Part shown: positions 7,635-15,815 of the stretch, piece by piece
Layout: each line of letters starts with the position of its first letter
Numbering within the stretch: position 1 is the first letter of the stretch
Assembly (NCBI GenBank): GCA_015099395.1
Contig: AP024096.1
Location: 4,712,001 to 4,776,000 of the forward strand
Direction: 5' to 3'
DNA: 64,000 bases
From: Ktedonobacteria bacterium brp13
GTDB taxonomy: Bacteria; Chloroflexota; Ktedonobacteria; Ktedonobacterales; Ktedonobacteraceae
Translations under genes and position numbers: made by a program
The notes under the pieces: generated by a model
The model's database searches: none
What the model was told of the DNA's origin: nothing
What the model saw: the letters and a program-made list of their open reading frames with translations, nothing else

Positions 7635-10112
7635 TTACTTACGGATAACGATGTTGACCAGTCGTCCTGGGATATAGATGAACTTTTGGATCGCGCTGGT
7701 ATCACCGATGAAAGACAGGACACGTGGATTGCTCAGAGCGATCTCGCGTACTTCGTTCTCACTGATAGTGGCAGGCACTTCGATGCGCTCCCGCACTTTT
7801 CCGTTAACCTGGACGACCAGCGTAAACGCATCATCCTGCGTCATCGCCTCCTCGTAGACAGGCCAGCTTGTCGTGTGGATGCTTTCAGTGTGACCACTCT
7901 GCTGCCACAGCTCATCGGACAGATGCGGCGCGAACGGAGCCAGCAGCTGCAGCAGGGTCGCGACAGCGTTGCGATACCTTGCGCTCCGTGCGACGTCGTC
8001 GTGCTGCTGTTTGATCAGCGCATTATTAAACTCCATCAGAGCAGCCAGCGAGGTATTGAAGCGGAAATTGCCCAGATCCTCAGTGACGCGCTTGACAGTT
8101 TTATGCTGCAGACGCTCGATCTCGCGTGCCTCTTTGCTGTCATCATTGTTGACGCTGCTATTGGTCCAGGTCTCGTTGACCAGACTCCAGACGCGGTTCA
8201 GGAAGCGCCAGATCCCTTCCAGGTTATCGGCTTTAAATGAACCACCGGCCTCGAACGGTCCGATAAACATCATATAGCAGCGTACGGTGTCCGCGCCATA
8301 CTTCTCGATATACTTGTCCGGTGCTTCGACGTTACCACGTGACTTGGACATCTTCTGTCCATCGGTGCCCAGTACCATACCCTGGTGGAACAGGCGCTGG
8401 AAGGGTTCATCAAAGGTCAGATGGCCCATATCGTGCAGCGCCTTTACGAAGAAGCGCGAGTACAGCAGATGCAGGATCGCGTGCTCGACACCACCAACAT
8501 ACTGATCGACTGGCAGCCATTCCTGCATCTTCTCGGGACTCCATGCCGCCTCACTGTTGTGTGGATCGGCGTAGCGCAGGTAGTACCAGGACGAGTCGAT
8601 GAAGGTATCCAGCGTATCGACCTCGCGGGTCGCCGCAGCCCCACAGATCGGACAGGTCGTATGCAGGAAGTCTTCTTCATAGCGCAGCGGCGACTCACCG
8701 GTGGCCTTAAATTGTACGTTCTCTGGCAGTTTCACGGGCAGCTGGTCTTCAGGGACAGGGACCGTACCGTGCTCAGGACAATAGATGATCGGGATCGGGC
8801 AACCCCAATAGCGCTGACGGCTGATCAGCCAATCGCGCAGACGGTAGTTGATCGTTGCATGACCGACGCCATGCTCCTCGATGAACGTAATGACGCGGGT
8901 CTTGCTCTCGCTACCAGTTGTCCCATCGAAAGGGCCCGAATTGACCAGGGCTCCCAGTGCCTCTTTTGCCATCTCCCAGGTTGCGGGATCGCTGGCCTCG
9001 TCGTCCTCTGCACGTACAACCTCGCGAATCGTAATGCCGAACTTGCGTGCGAACTCGAAGTCGCGCTGGTCATGGGCAGGGACACCCATAATTGCACCGG
9101 AGCCATAGCCCATCAGAACATAGTCCGCGACCCAGACAGGAATCTTTTCTCCGCTGACCGGATTGGTTACATAGCTTCCAGTGAAGACGCCTGACTTCTC
9201 TTTGTCGCTGCTCATGCGCTCGATCTCAGTCATGCGGCGTGCCTGCTCTACATACGCAGTGACGCTGGCCTGGTGTTCAGGCGTCGTGATCTTCTCAACC
9301 CAGGGATGCTCCGGGGCCAGTACAAAGAAGGTCACACCATAGATAGTATCCGGGCGCGTCGTAAAGACCGGGATCTCCTCTTGCTTGCCATCAACCTCCG
9401 CTGTAAAGCGGATCTCGGCACCCTCGCTACGACCGATCCAGTTGCGCTGCATCGTCATCGTCTTCTCAGGCCATTCGATGACACCAGAGAAGTCCAGCAG
9501 GCGTTCAGCATACGCAGAGATCTTCAGCAGCCACTGATCGATCTCTCTCCGTTCAACGACCGATCCACAGCGCTCGCAGGTACCATCAGCCAGTACCTGC
9601 TCGTTTGCCAGGGTCGTATTACAGCTTGGACACCAGTTGGCTGGAGCCTTGGTACGGTAGGCCAGGCCCTCTTTATAGAATTGCAGGAACAGCCATTGGG
9701 TCCATTTATAATAATCGGGGAGACAGGTTACCACCTCGCGCTCCCAATCCCACTGCGCACCCATTGCACGCAGCTGTTTGCGCATATTCTCAATATTGCT
9801 CAGCGTCCATGTACGGGCCTGAATACCACGTTTGATCGCAGCGTTCTCAGCTGGCAGCCCGAAAGCATCGAAGCCGATCGGCTGCATCACATTGTTGCCC
9901 TGCATACGCTTGAAGCGACCGAAGGCATCAAAAGGAGAATAATTGTACCAGTGACCCATATGCAGGTCGCCGGAAGGATACGGCAACATTACCAGATGAT
10001 AAAAGTTTGGTTTTGCGGACGTATCGGGTGCGTGGTACAGCTGCTCCGCTTCCCAGCGGGTCTGCCACTTGTGCTCGATCTTTTTTGGATCGTACTTTGT
10101 ATGGGTTATCAT
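7635..10112 (-). CDS. leuS: Leucyl-tRNA synthetase (LeuRS)
   Basis: Class I aminoacyl-tRNA synthetase that charges tRNA-Leu. Visible are the HIGH-type motif PYPSGDLHMGH near the N-terminus, the zinc cysteines CPSCN..CERCGS and CPICGA, the editing (CP1) domain region with TTRPDTIYG and GYGSGAIMGVPAHDQRDFEFA, and the KMSKSRGN motif. The length of about 825 aa is normal for bacterial LeuRS. I prefer the ATG at 10112 because GGGGGAG lies about 11 bases upstream and the protein then begins MITHTKYDPKKIEHKWQ. An ATG at 10136 would add eight residues. Transcription runs through a T-box leader that contains a tRNA-Ala gene, so expression is expected to respond to uncharged tRNA-Leu. Confidence 0.97.
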   Translation of the reverse strand: MITHTKYDPKKIEHKWQTRWEAEQLYHAPDTSAKPNFYHLVMLPYPSGDLHMGHWYNYSPFDAFGRFKRMQGNNVMQPIGFDAFGLPAENAAIKRGIQARTWTLSNIENMRKQLRAMGAQWDWEREVVTCLPDYYKWTQWLFLQFYKEGLAYRTKAPANWCPSCNTTLANEQVLADGTCERCGSVVERREIDQWLLKISAYAERLLDFSGVIEWPEKTMTMQRNWIGRSEGAEIRFTAEVDGKQEEIPVFTTRPDTIYGVTFFVLAPEHPWVEKITTPEHQASVTAYVEQARRMTEIERMSSDKEKSGVFTGSYVTNPVSGEKIPVWVADYVLMGYGSGAIMGVPAHDQRDFEFARKFGITIREVVRAEDDEASDPATWEMAKEALGALVNSGPFDGTTGSESKTRVITFIEEHGVGHATINYRLRDWLISRQRYWGCPIPIIYCPEHGTVPVPEDQLPVKLPENVQFKATGESPLRYEEDFLHTTCPICGAAATREVDTLDTFIDSSWYYLRYADPHNSEAAWSPEKMQEWLPVDQYVGGVEHAILHLLYSRFFVKALHDMGHLTFDEPFQRLFHQGMVLGTDGQKMSKSRGNVEAPDKYIEKYGADTVRCYMMFIGPFEAGGSFKADNLEGIWRFLNRVWSLVNETWTNSSVNNDDSKEAREIERLQHKTVKRVTEDLGNFRFNTSLAALMEFNNALIKQQHDDVARSARYRNAVATLLQLLAPFAPHLSDELWQQSGHTESIHTTSWPVYEEAMTQDDAFTLVVQVNGKVRERIEVPATISENEVREIALSNPRVLSFIGDTSAIQKFIYIPGRLVNIVIRK

Positions 10113-10149
10113 ATTGCTTGCGTCTCCCCCGCTCATTATAAAAAAAGCA

Positions 10150-10180
10150 TAAGATCTTATAACTTAGTAGTAAAAAAGAA
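10150..10180. repeat. Deleted remnant of the REP-like element in the leuS leader
   Basis: TAAGATCTTAT followed after a few bases by AGTAGTAAAAAA matches the two ends of the 73-bp REP-like family (compare 36121-36195) with the central hairpins missing. It lies between the T-box terminator and the leuS start. Confidence 0.5.
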
Positions 10181-10250
10181 AAGACCTTTCATCCCAAGGG
10201 ACGAAAGATCTTTTCGTGGTACCACCCTGATTTTCAATTACAGGCGGCGC

Positions 10251-10326
10251 TGGTGGACCTGAGGAGACTCGAACTCCTGACCTCCTCCATGCCATGGAGG
10301 CGCTCTACCAGCTGCGCTACAGGCCC
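10251..10326 (-). tRNA. tRNA-Ala (anticodon GGC), inside the leuS T-box leader
   Basis: Complete 76-nt cloverleaf with encoded CCA. The acceptor GGGCCTG/CAGGTCC carries the G3-U70 wobble that identifies tRNA-Ala. The anticodon stem is CCTCC/GGAGG with loop ATGGCAT, giving anticodon GGC. The T arm has GTTCGAGTC. The 5' side is preceded by T-box Stem I sequence. The 3' CCA is 22 nt from the T-box antiterminator sequence. No separate promoter is visible between Stem I and the tRNA, so it is probably co-transcribed with the leader. Confidence 0.97.
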
Positions 10327-10567
10327 ATATTGCTATCTACAGAGATAACATAGGTTTGTCACTTACTGATACAGCCATCTGTAATTTACTCTCATTGCAC
10401 GCGATAACGGGCGTCCCGACAAGCACTCCACCTTCATTCATTGCTGAGAGAAAGTATCGCGCCTATTGCTCACAGGCGAGTTCAGTCTGCGCTTGTAGCC
10501 TCACACTATCCGGCTACTCTCTGTAAAAAGAGACCTACTACTCCTGCTCATTGCATTATATGCATAA

Positions 10568-10596
10568 ACTATACCATACATCTTTGCGATTTGCAA
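10568..10596 (-). promoter_or_regulatory. Promoter of the leuS T-box leader
   Basis: TTGCAA, 17-bp spacer, TATAGT on the minus strand. It lies 26 bp beyond the CCA end of the upstream tRNA-Ala(CGC), and the first T-box Stem I sequence follows directly. Confidence 0.7.
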
Positions 10597-10621
10597 GGTA
10601 GTATGCAATCGATGGTGCGAT

Positions 10622-10697
10622 TGGTGGAGACGAGGGGGCTCGAACCCCTGACCTCGACAGTGCGATTGTCGCGCTCTACCAGCTGAGCTACGTCCCC
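10622..10697 (-). tRNA. tRNA-Ala (anticodon CGC)
   Basis: 76-nt cloverleaf with encoded CCA. Acceptor GGGGACG/CGTCTCC again has G3-U70. The anticodon stem is CGACA/TGTCG with loop ATCGCAC, giving anticodon CGC, which reads GCG. The T arm is GGTTCGAGCC. It has its own promoter upstream and lies directly ahead of the leuS leader promoter. Protein-like frames across it are artefacts. Confidence 0.97.
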
Positions 10698-10708
10698 GAA
10701 CGAAGATT

Positions 10709-10737
10709 ATGATAGCATACTCAGCGCTACTTGTAAA
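10709..10737 (-). promoter_or_regulatory. Promoter of tRNA-Ala(CGC)
   Basis: TTTACA, 17-bp spacer, TATCAT on the minus strand, ending 11 bp before the first base of the tRNA. Confidence 0.65.
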
Positions 10738-11095
10738 GCCCTTTCCGGTATGACTTTTTCGCCTGCTGAAAACAATGTGCAGGGCCAACCTTCCCTTTGT
10801 CTTTCTACCTGTTAGAAGCACTTTTCTATCTATACATGTTCTTACCTCTCCGTCTTCATTCTTGAATGTGTTATCACAGCAACGTCACAGCCGAGTAAAT
10901 AGGGCCCAAAAAAGTTAAATAGGCCTCGAAAAATGGTTGTATATCGCGTATATTTTATACATAGCCAGTCCACACCAATGCAAATCACTGCATACCAATG
11001 TGATTTATCGCAGGTCAATATAATTCATGTAAGGGAATGCAAGTCATAAACAAGCCATATCGATGTATGGGTCACTGTTGAAAGGTAAGAAAAAT
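10738..11095. other. Intergenic region, no feature recognised
   Basis: About 360 bp between the divergent tRNA-Ala(CGC) and the hypothetical gene at 11096. It has several short direct repetitions (CACACCAATG / CATACCAATG near 10970-11000) and is A/T-rich. No convincing gene. Confidence 0.5.
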
Positions 11096-11635
11096 ATGTT
11101 ATATTATCGAGTCGCTTTCCGTGTGAATGATGAGGATATCCAACATACTCATGTAGAGCAAGAGAACATGCAGCCTGTAAATACAGCCAGCACTGATCAC
11201 TATATGGCGACTGTCCAGTGTCAGGATGTAGAGAATGTAGAGGTTGCTGAGGATACTAAGAATGAGGATGGTCTGGAGATCTGGAAGTGGCGCTCGACAA
11301 TGCTAACATCGCCACATGCGCTATTTACGCTTCTGCGCGCTTATAGCTACATCCCTAAAGATCAGATCCGTGTCTTCTTCGCCTCCTCTGAGGACGAGAT
11401 GGATGAGATGTTAGATCGTCAGAGTCATTGTCAGGTGACCAGTTCGATTACCGCAGACCAGTTTCTTGCGGGACAGCGTCTGGATGCGCTTGACGTGCGT
11501 CGCCTGGAGATAGAGTTAAGTTCTGCGTCGGATGGCGATGTACCCTATGAGTTTACGTTGCCTACGGCGATGAGCGAGCGTGTCGCATGGATCGCGTTGA
11601 TGAATAAATATAACGCTGGCGAGTTACAGAGCTAA
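11096..11635 (+). CDS. Hypothetical protein, 179 aa
   Basis: I do not recognise this family. The protein is soluble, strongly acidic in the N-terminal half (NDEDIQHTHVEQEN, DVENVEVAEDTKNEDGLE) and has no signal peptide or TM segment. It includes GLEIWKWRSTMLTSPHALFTLLRAYSY followed by IPKDQIRVFFASSEDEMDEML. That reads as an alpha/beta fold with a phrase about a residue-by-residue threshold rather than a known enzyme motif. The ATG at 11096 is chosen because GAAAGGTAAG stands 6-7 bases upstream; an ATG at 11063 would add 11 residues. It stands alone and ends before a shared terminator. Confidence 0.7.
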   Translation: MLYYRVAFRVNDEDIQHTHVEQENMQPVNTASTDHYMATVQCQDVENVEVAEDTKNEDGLEIWKWRSTMLTSPHALFTLLRAYSYIPKDQIRVFFASSEDEMDEMLDRQSHCQVTSSITADQFLAGQRLDALDVRRLEIELSSASDGDVPYEFTLPTAMSERVAWIALMNKYNAGELQS

Positions 11636-11760
11636 TCTCTCTAATCTCCTCTCTTATCCATTTTCAATGTATGTATGTATGACCACATATGTATATGTAT
11701 GTTTGTATGCACTATCTGTGGCATTCCCTGATAGTTTTCTGACTGTCTTCCAGACAGACC

Positions 11761-11803
11761 AAAAGACCCGCATCCTTTCTACAAAGGGACGCGGGTCTTT
11801 TTT
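11761..11803. terminator. Bidirectional terminator
   Basis: AAAAGACCCGC / GCGGGTCTTTT hairpin with T-run on the plus strand and A-run on the other side. It lies between the convergent genes ending at 11635 (+) and 11835 (-) and probably serves both. Confidence 0.85.
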
Positions 11804-11834
11804 CTGTTATTTCATACAAGCGTTTGAGCGTAGC

Positions 11835-13262
11835 CTAGCGGGCTGCGCGGGCGGCCTGTTTTGGTGGGATATGGATAGGATGACCTTCGGCGGCCAGGAT
11901 AGCTTCACGGAGTCCTTCACTGAGCGTTGGATGTGGGTGGATCGTATCCGCGATTTCGTCGACGGTCAGTTCACCACGCATCGCGAGTGAGTATTCGGTG
12001 ATCAGGTTTGTAGCATCGGGACCGATGATGTGCGCGCCCAGGATCTCGCCATACTTACCAATAATGACCTTCGTGAATCCTTCGGTCTCGCCAATGGCGA
12101 CGGCCTTGCCGATAGCAGTCCAGGGGAAGCGCTCGATACGGGCCTCTGGATACTTCTCGCGGGCAACGGCCTCTGTGATACCGACAAAAGCGATCTCTGG
12201 GAACGTATAGATCGGGTTGGGGATCACATCGTAAGACATTTTTACGTTCTGACCGGTGGCGTTGACGGCTGCGACCTCGCCTTCGGTGGAGGCTACATGT
12301 GCCAGACCAGCGCCATGGACCAGATCACCGATTGCGTAGATACCGGGAAGGTTGGTCTCCATGTGTTCATTGACGCGGACGCGACCACGATCGGTATCCA
12401 GACCAAACTCAAAGAGTTTCTCAAGACCCGTCGTATTGGCGCGGCGGCTCACGGCCAGCAGTACATACTCGGCGTTGTAGGATACCGCACCCTGTTCCGT
12501 CGAGACATTCACCTTCTTCTGGCCACCTTCATCCTCGATACCCTCAACTTTGGCATTGGTCACAATCGTAATGCCGCGCTTGCCCAGGATGCGAACCAGC
12601 AACTTACGTACCTCTGCGTCAACCGGGGCCAGGACATCAGGGAGCATCTCAAGGATCGTTACCTTCGTGCCCAGCGCATTGAACATGCAGGCCAGCTCGA
12701 TCCCGATAACACCACCACCGACGCAGACCAGGCTTTCAGGAGTCTTTGGCAGGTTCCAGCAGGTGTCGCTATTCATGACATGGTCGCCATCGACACCGGG
12801 CATTGGAGGGATGAAAGGGACAGAACCGGTGGCGAGAATAATCTTGTCGGCGGTGAACTCGCTGCTGCTCCCATCGCTCTTCTGGACTGAGACCGTCTTT
12901 GAAGCATCGACCGTACCGATGCCATCGAAGACATCGACATTATTGCCCTTCATCAGCGTACTGACACCGCCGGTCATGCGCTTCACAACTTTATCTTTGA
13001 AGGCGACCGCGCGTGGCATATTGAAGACAGGGCTCTGCTGCAGCATAATACCAAGGTCTGCCGCCGACTCCAGATTATGCAGGGTCTCCGCGATATGGAG
13101 CATAGCCTTAGAAGGGATACAACCCACATTCAAGCAGGTGCCGCCCATATATTGTTTCTCAACAATCGCAACCTTCGCGCCCCGTTGAGCGGCACTGATT
13201 GCGGACACATAGCCACCAGGACCTGCGCCGATTATGGCAACATCATAATGAGTACTCGTCAT
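11835..13262 (-). CDS. lpdA: Dihydrolipoyl dehydrogenase (E3)
   Basis: Flavoprotein disulfide reductase that reoxidises dihydrolipoamide with NAD+, the E3 component of 2-oxoacid dehydrogenase or glycine cleavage complexes. It shows the FAD-binding GAGPGGYVSAI near residue 10, the redox pair GGTCLNVGCIPSK (residues about 39-51), the NAD Rossmann motif VGGGVIGIELACMF and the C-terminal catalytic HPHPTLSE. The ATG at 13262 has AGGAGATTATT directly upstream and is preferred to an ATG ten residues earlier. Length 475 aa is typical. No E1/E2 genes are next to it, so the complex it serves cannot be told. Confidence 0.97.
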   Translation of the reverse strand: MTSTHYDVAIIGAGPGGYVSAISAAQRGAKVAIVEKQYMGGTCLNVGCIPSKAMLHIAETLHNLESAADLGIMLQQSPVFNMPRAVAFKDKVVKRMTGGVSTLMKGNNVDVFDGIGTVDASKTVSVQKSDGSSSEFTADKIILATGSVPFIPPMPGVDGDHVMNSDTCWNLPKTPESLVCVGGGVIGIELACMFNALGTKVTILEMLPDVLAPVDAEVRKLLVRILGKRGITIVTNAKVEGIEDEGGQKKVNVSTEQGAVSYNAEYVLLAVSRRANTTGLEKLFEFGLDTDRGRVRVNEHMETNLPGIYAIGDLVHGAGLAHVASTEGEVAAVNATGQNVKMSYDVIPNPIYTFPEIAFVGITEAVAREKYPEARIERFPWTAIGKAVAIGETEGFTKVIIGKYGEILGAHIIGPDATNLITEYSLAMRGELTVDEIADTIHPHPTLSEGLREAILAAEGHPIHIPPKQAARAAR

Positions 13263-14013
13263 GAATAATCTCCTACATTTTGGAATGCACACATTCGTTT
13301 ATACATGTGTATAAACCTGATGTGTCGTGTCCAGCATTGCCGCGTTCTCATGTCGCGTTTTGCATGGTGAATGGGTACATCTGTTGTATTGTGTGTGTGC
13401 TGTTTCTCGCTCTTATCACATTGAGTGACGGGGACCAACTGTAGAGGCAAGCTCCACAGTCGGGGGCGGTGATGACAAGATTGCTCACATTACTGAGCAG
13501 AGCGTTTGTTCGCGTTGCGAATGAAAACGTCCTGAGAATACCTCGGGACTCGGATTCAGACAAATAACGAGGGTCGCGTTGATCGTACACATGCATTCTG
13601 CAGGTTGTATGTCCTTATCAGAGCCATGAAAATTGCTTGTACCGCTCGTCCCGTCGCCCATTTGATATATCAAATTACATCTGCCAGTATATCACTTTTT
13701 TCTCTCCTACGGTACTTACGATCTCTCACCTCTCTCTATCGACATGTGAAGGAGGATGAATGGCGATCTCAACCTACCTTTTTGGACTACTCGTATGACA
13801 GACATGACAGTAGAACGTATTACTTAAGTATGGAGATACATATGTTACAAAACTATGCGCAGCTTTCTACTTATCCGAAAACTTGCGTGTGCGAGCACTA
13901 GCGACGCCAGTCGCGTTGGTTTTCGGAATAAGATCTTATTGAGCTACGATCTTCTTTTCATAGGTGGAAGTGTATGTTTTTGGCTGTAATGGGTTTATAC
14001 TGGGGGTTGAACT
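13263..14013. other. Intergenic region with one REP-like element
   Basis: About 750 bp between lpdA (leaving left) and the 61-aa gene (leaving right). It holds one REP-like element at 13867-13938, otherwise low-information sequence. Short frames here lack ribosome sites. Confidence 0.5.
13867..13938 (+). repeat. REP-like element, copy 1
   Basis: About 72 bp: ACTTATCCGAAAAC, hairpin GTGC-GA-GCAC, hairpin GCGAC-GCCA-GTCGC, closing arm GGTTTTCGG, and the palindrome TAAGATCTTA. Outer arms CCGAAAAC / GGTTTTCGG pair, so the unit folds as a stem carrying two hairpins. Other copies are at 36121, 36715, 37435 and 52607. Confidence 0.85.
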
Positions 14014-14199
14014 ATGGCAACAACAGGTGAACTTCGGGCTATCATCGAGGAACTTGAGTTAGTTGATGCAGGCGATGCCGCTAGCTATCTGGACACAAAA
14101 CCTTCCTATGAGGAAGAGTTGCCAGATGTAATGGCGTCGACGCTTGCGAGTTGCTTGGATTACATATCGTCTGAAGATTGGAGCAAGCAACTGTTCTAA
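14014..14199 (+). CDS. Small acidic hypothetical protein, 61 aa
   Basis: Not recognised. The chain is acidic (AIIEELELVDAGDAA, EEELPDVMAS) with no TM or signal. A GGGGG tract lies 7-11 bases before the ATG. A clear intrinsic terminator begins about 70 bp after the stop, which supports expression as a single-gene unit. It carries one Cys and ends DWSKQLF. Confidence 0.55.
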   Translation: MATTGELRAIIEELELVDAGDAASYLDTKPSYEEELPDVMASTLASCLDYISSEDWSKQLF

Positions 14200-14266
14200 C
14201 GAAGTTGCGCTGATCCATCAATCGTCATCTCCGTAGCACGGTCTTATCTGTTTTCTTTTTATCAGG

Positions 14267-14305
14267 GCACCTGGCTGAATCTTCAAAACAGCCAGGTGCT
14301 TTTTG
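14267..14305 (+). terminator. Intrinsic terminator
   Basis: GCACCTGGCTG / CAGCCAGGTGC, perfect 11-bp stem followed by TTTTTG. It terminates the 61-aa gene and may also act on the convergent phosphoesterase. Confidence 0.85.
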
Positions 14306-14320
14306 TATCTTAATAAGATC

Positions 14321-15031
14321 TTAGTATTTGGCTTCGGTTAAGACCTTGATGCGTTTGTCGGCTGTTGGGATGCCGCTCTGCTTGAGCTGTTTGACTACTG
14401 CTTTCTGGTCGTATGCGACGCGGCGGTGTTCGGCTTGCCAGACGTTGTCTTGCCAGGTCAGGATTGCGTAGGAGGCCCGAATATCTTCATCGCGTGGTAG
14501 ACCACAGCTGCCAACATCTACTAACAAGAGTCGTTGCCAGCGAAGCATGTATGCGACGTGATAATGCCCGAAAGCCAGAGCACCGATGGTTGGTGGGAGG
14601 TCGTTCAGGAAATGCTCTAGCTGACTATCCGGCGCTGTTGGGAAGATGGCCTCGGTCTGGTTGAGTGGATTCGCATGGACAACGAGCAGGTCTGTCCCAC
14701 CCGGATTGCTGACCAGATGGCTGAATGGCAGGTTTGCCAGATAGTTAATCCCTGCCTCTCCGATCTGTTCGCGTGTCCACTCGATAATGCTCTGTTTCTT
14801 CGGACCTTTCTTTGCGGTCAGATTGACAACGTCGCTGTCCACATTGCCTTGAATGACGGGACAGTGAAGGCTCTGAACTGTGGCTAATACCTCTTTAGGG
14901 CATGGTCCGTTTAAACAGAGGTCGCCACCGATGACGATTTGCTGGATGGCAGGTTGTTGCGCGAGGTCCTGTAAGACGGCATCCAGCGCAATCTGATTGC
15001 CATGAATATCTGCTATTATTGCAATACGCAT
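14321..15031 (-). CDS. Metallophosphoesterase (calcineurin-like)
   Basis: Metal-dependent phosphoesterase of the YfcE-like branch. The metal-ligand motifs are present: DIHGN near residue 8, GGDLCLNGP, GNVD, and late histidines in VVHANP and FGHYH. Substrate is unknown; relatives hydrolyse phosphodiesters or dinucleoside polyphosphates. The ATG at 15031 follows CAGGATACCAT (AGGA six bases away); an earlier ATG adds eight residues. The stop codon TAA is the first triplet of a TAAGATCTTA palindrome, the same end motif as the REP-like family. The gene points away from another phosphoesterase starting at 15298, a possible divergent pair. Confidence 0.9.
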   Translation of the reverse strand: MRIAIIADIHGNQIALDAVLQDLAQQPAIQQIVIGGDLCLNGPCPKEVLATVQSLHCPVIQGNVDSDVVNLTAKKGPKKQSIIEWTREQIGEAGINYLANLPFSHLVSNPGGTDLLVVHANPLNQTEAIFPTAPDSQLEHFLNDLPPTIGALAFGHYHVAYMLRWQRLLLVDVGSCGLPRDEDIRASYAILTWQDNVWQAEHRRVAYDQKAVVKQLKQSGIPTADKRIKVLTEAKY

Positions 15032-15297
15032 ATGGTATCCTGGTATGAGATGCAATGTGATACATCTCTTCTCTCTTTAGGCTTTTGCTACCTTGCTACC
15101 TTCTTTCTCTCCATTGAGGAGCGGTAGCGTACTATGTCCATGGTCGTTAAGGGCTACAGGCTGGACGTCTGTAGATGCCTCTTTGCACCTCTGTACCCAT
15201 CATCTGAACAGTGTCATACGTACATATATCAATGTATGTACACTATGATTGTGTGCCAGGCTACAAGTACTATACCAAAAATAGTGGAGGATAGAAA

Positions 15298-15795
15298 ATG
15301 CTACATCGTATCGGTGTGATTTCTGATACGCATATCCCAAAGTTTTTACATATACCAGACGCTGTCTGGCAGCACTTCGAGGGTGTGGAGTTGATTATTC
15401 ATGCAGGTGATCTTTCGACTCTTTCTGTGATCAGTGAGCTAGAGACTGTGGCTCCTGTCGTGGCAGTGCAGGGGAATATTGAGCAGGAAGATGTTGCGTT
15501 GGCGCTACCAATCAAGCGTGAGATCCAGGTTGGGGGTGTGCGTATCGGAATCGTGCATATCCTTGGCGATGCTCGCTATTATGCTCGTACCGCACGGCAA
15601 GAGTTTCCAGATGCACGGGCTATTGTCTTTGGACATAGCCATAATCCCTACAATGAAGAGCATGGCGGGCAGTTGCTCTTTAATCCAGGGAGCGCCAACG
15701 ATCGCCGTCGCCAGCCCACCTGCTCTATCGGCATCTTGACGATCAATGACGAAGAGCAGACGGTACGTGGCGAGATTATTCCTATCGACCACTAG
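15298..15795 (+). CDS. YfcE/MJ0936-type phosphodiesterase
   Basis: Small metallophosphoesterase of the YfcE/MJ0936 family (165 aa, usual length). Motifs in order: SDTHIP, HAGDLS, GNIEQED, GIVHILG, FGHSHNP, FNPGSANDRR. Family members hydrolyse phosphodiesters with Mn or Ni in vitro; the natural substrate is not known. Start ATG has GGAGGATAGAAA immediately upstream. It stands divergently from the other phosphoesterase and convergently with serS, whose stop is 20 bp away. Confidence 0.93.
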   Translation: MLHRIGVISDTHIPKFLHIPDAVWQHFEGVELIIHAGDLSTLSVISELETVAPVVAVQGNIEQEDVALALPIKREIQVGGVRIGIVHILGDARYYARTARQEFPDARAIVFGHSHNPYNEEHGGQLLFNPGSANDRRRQPTCSIGILTINDEEQTVRGEIIPIDH

Positions 15796-15815
15796 AGCAC
15801 TAGAGCACTAGCGAA

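Larger units (their letters stand above)
10137..10561 (-). ncRNA. T-box leader of leuS, Leu specifier CUC, interrupted by a tRNA-Ala gene
   Basis: T-box riboswitch that normally senses uncharged tRNA-Leu and controls transcription of leuS. Read 5' to 3' on the minus strand, the Stem I signature is present: AATGAGCAGGAGTAGTAGG, then ACAGAGAG, GGATAGTGTGAGG and TGAACTCGCCTGTGAGC. The specifier is CTC (10478-10480). The antiterminator box AGGGTGGTACCACG is at 10215-10228. A terminator stem (AAAAGATCTTTCGTCCC / GGGATGAAAGGTCTTTT, 10178-10214) and a T-run follow. Between Stem I and the antiterminator sits a complete tRNA-Ala(GGC), 10251-10326. Eight-base arms AATTACAG and CTGTAATT (10379-10386 and 10236-10243) can pair and close a stem around the tRNA. 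Confidence 0.85.

Noticed and set aside
7686..10262. Long plus-strand frames inside leuS (including 269 and 329 codons)
   Set aside because: They are antisense shadows of leuS; the minus-strand frame has all LeuRS motifs.
10441..10821. Protein-like frames over the tRNA-Ala(CGC) region on both strands
   Set aside because: They read across a perfect tRNA cloverleaf and T-box Stem I; the plus-strand frame gives the well-known spurious phrase ETRGLEPLTSTVRL that arises from antisense tRNA sequence.
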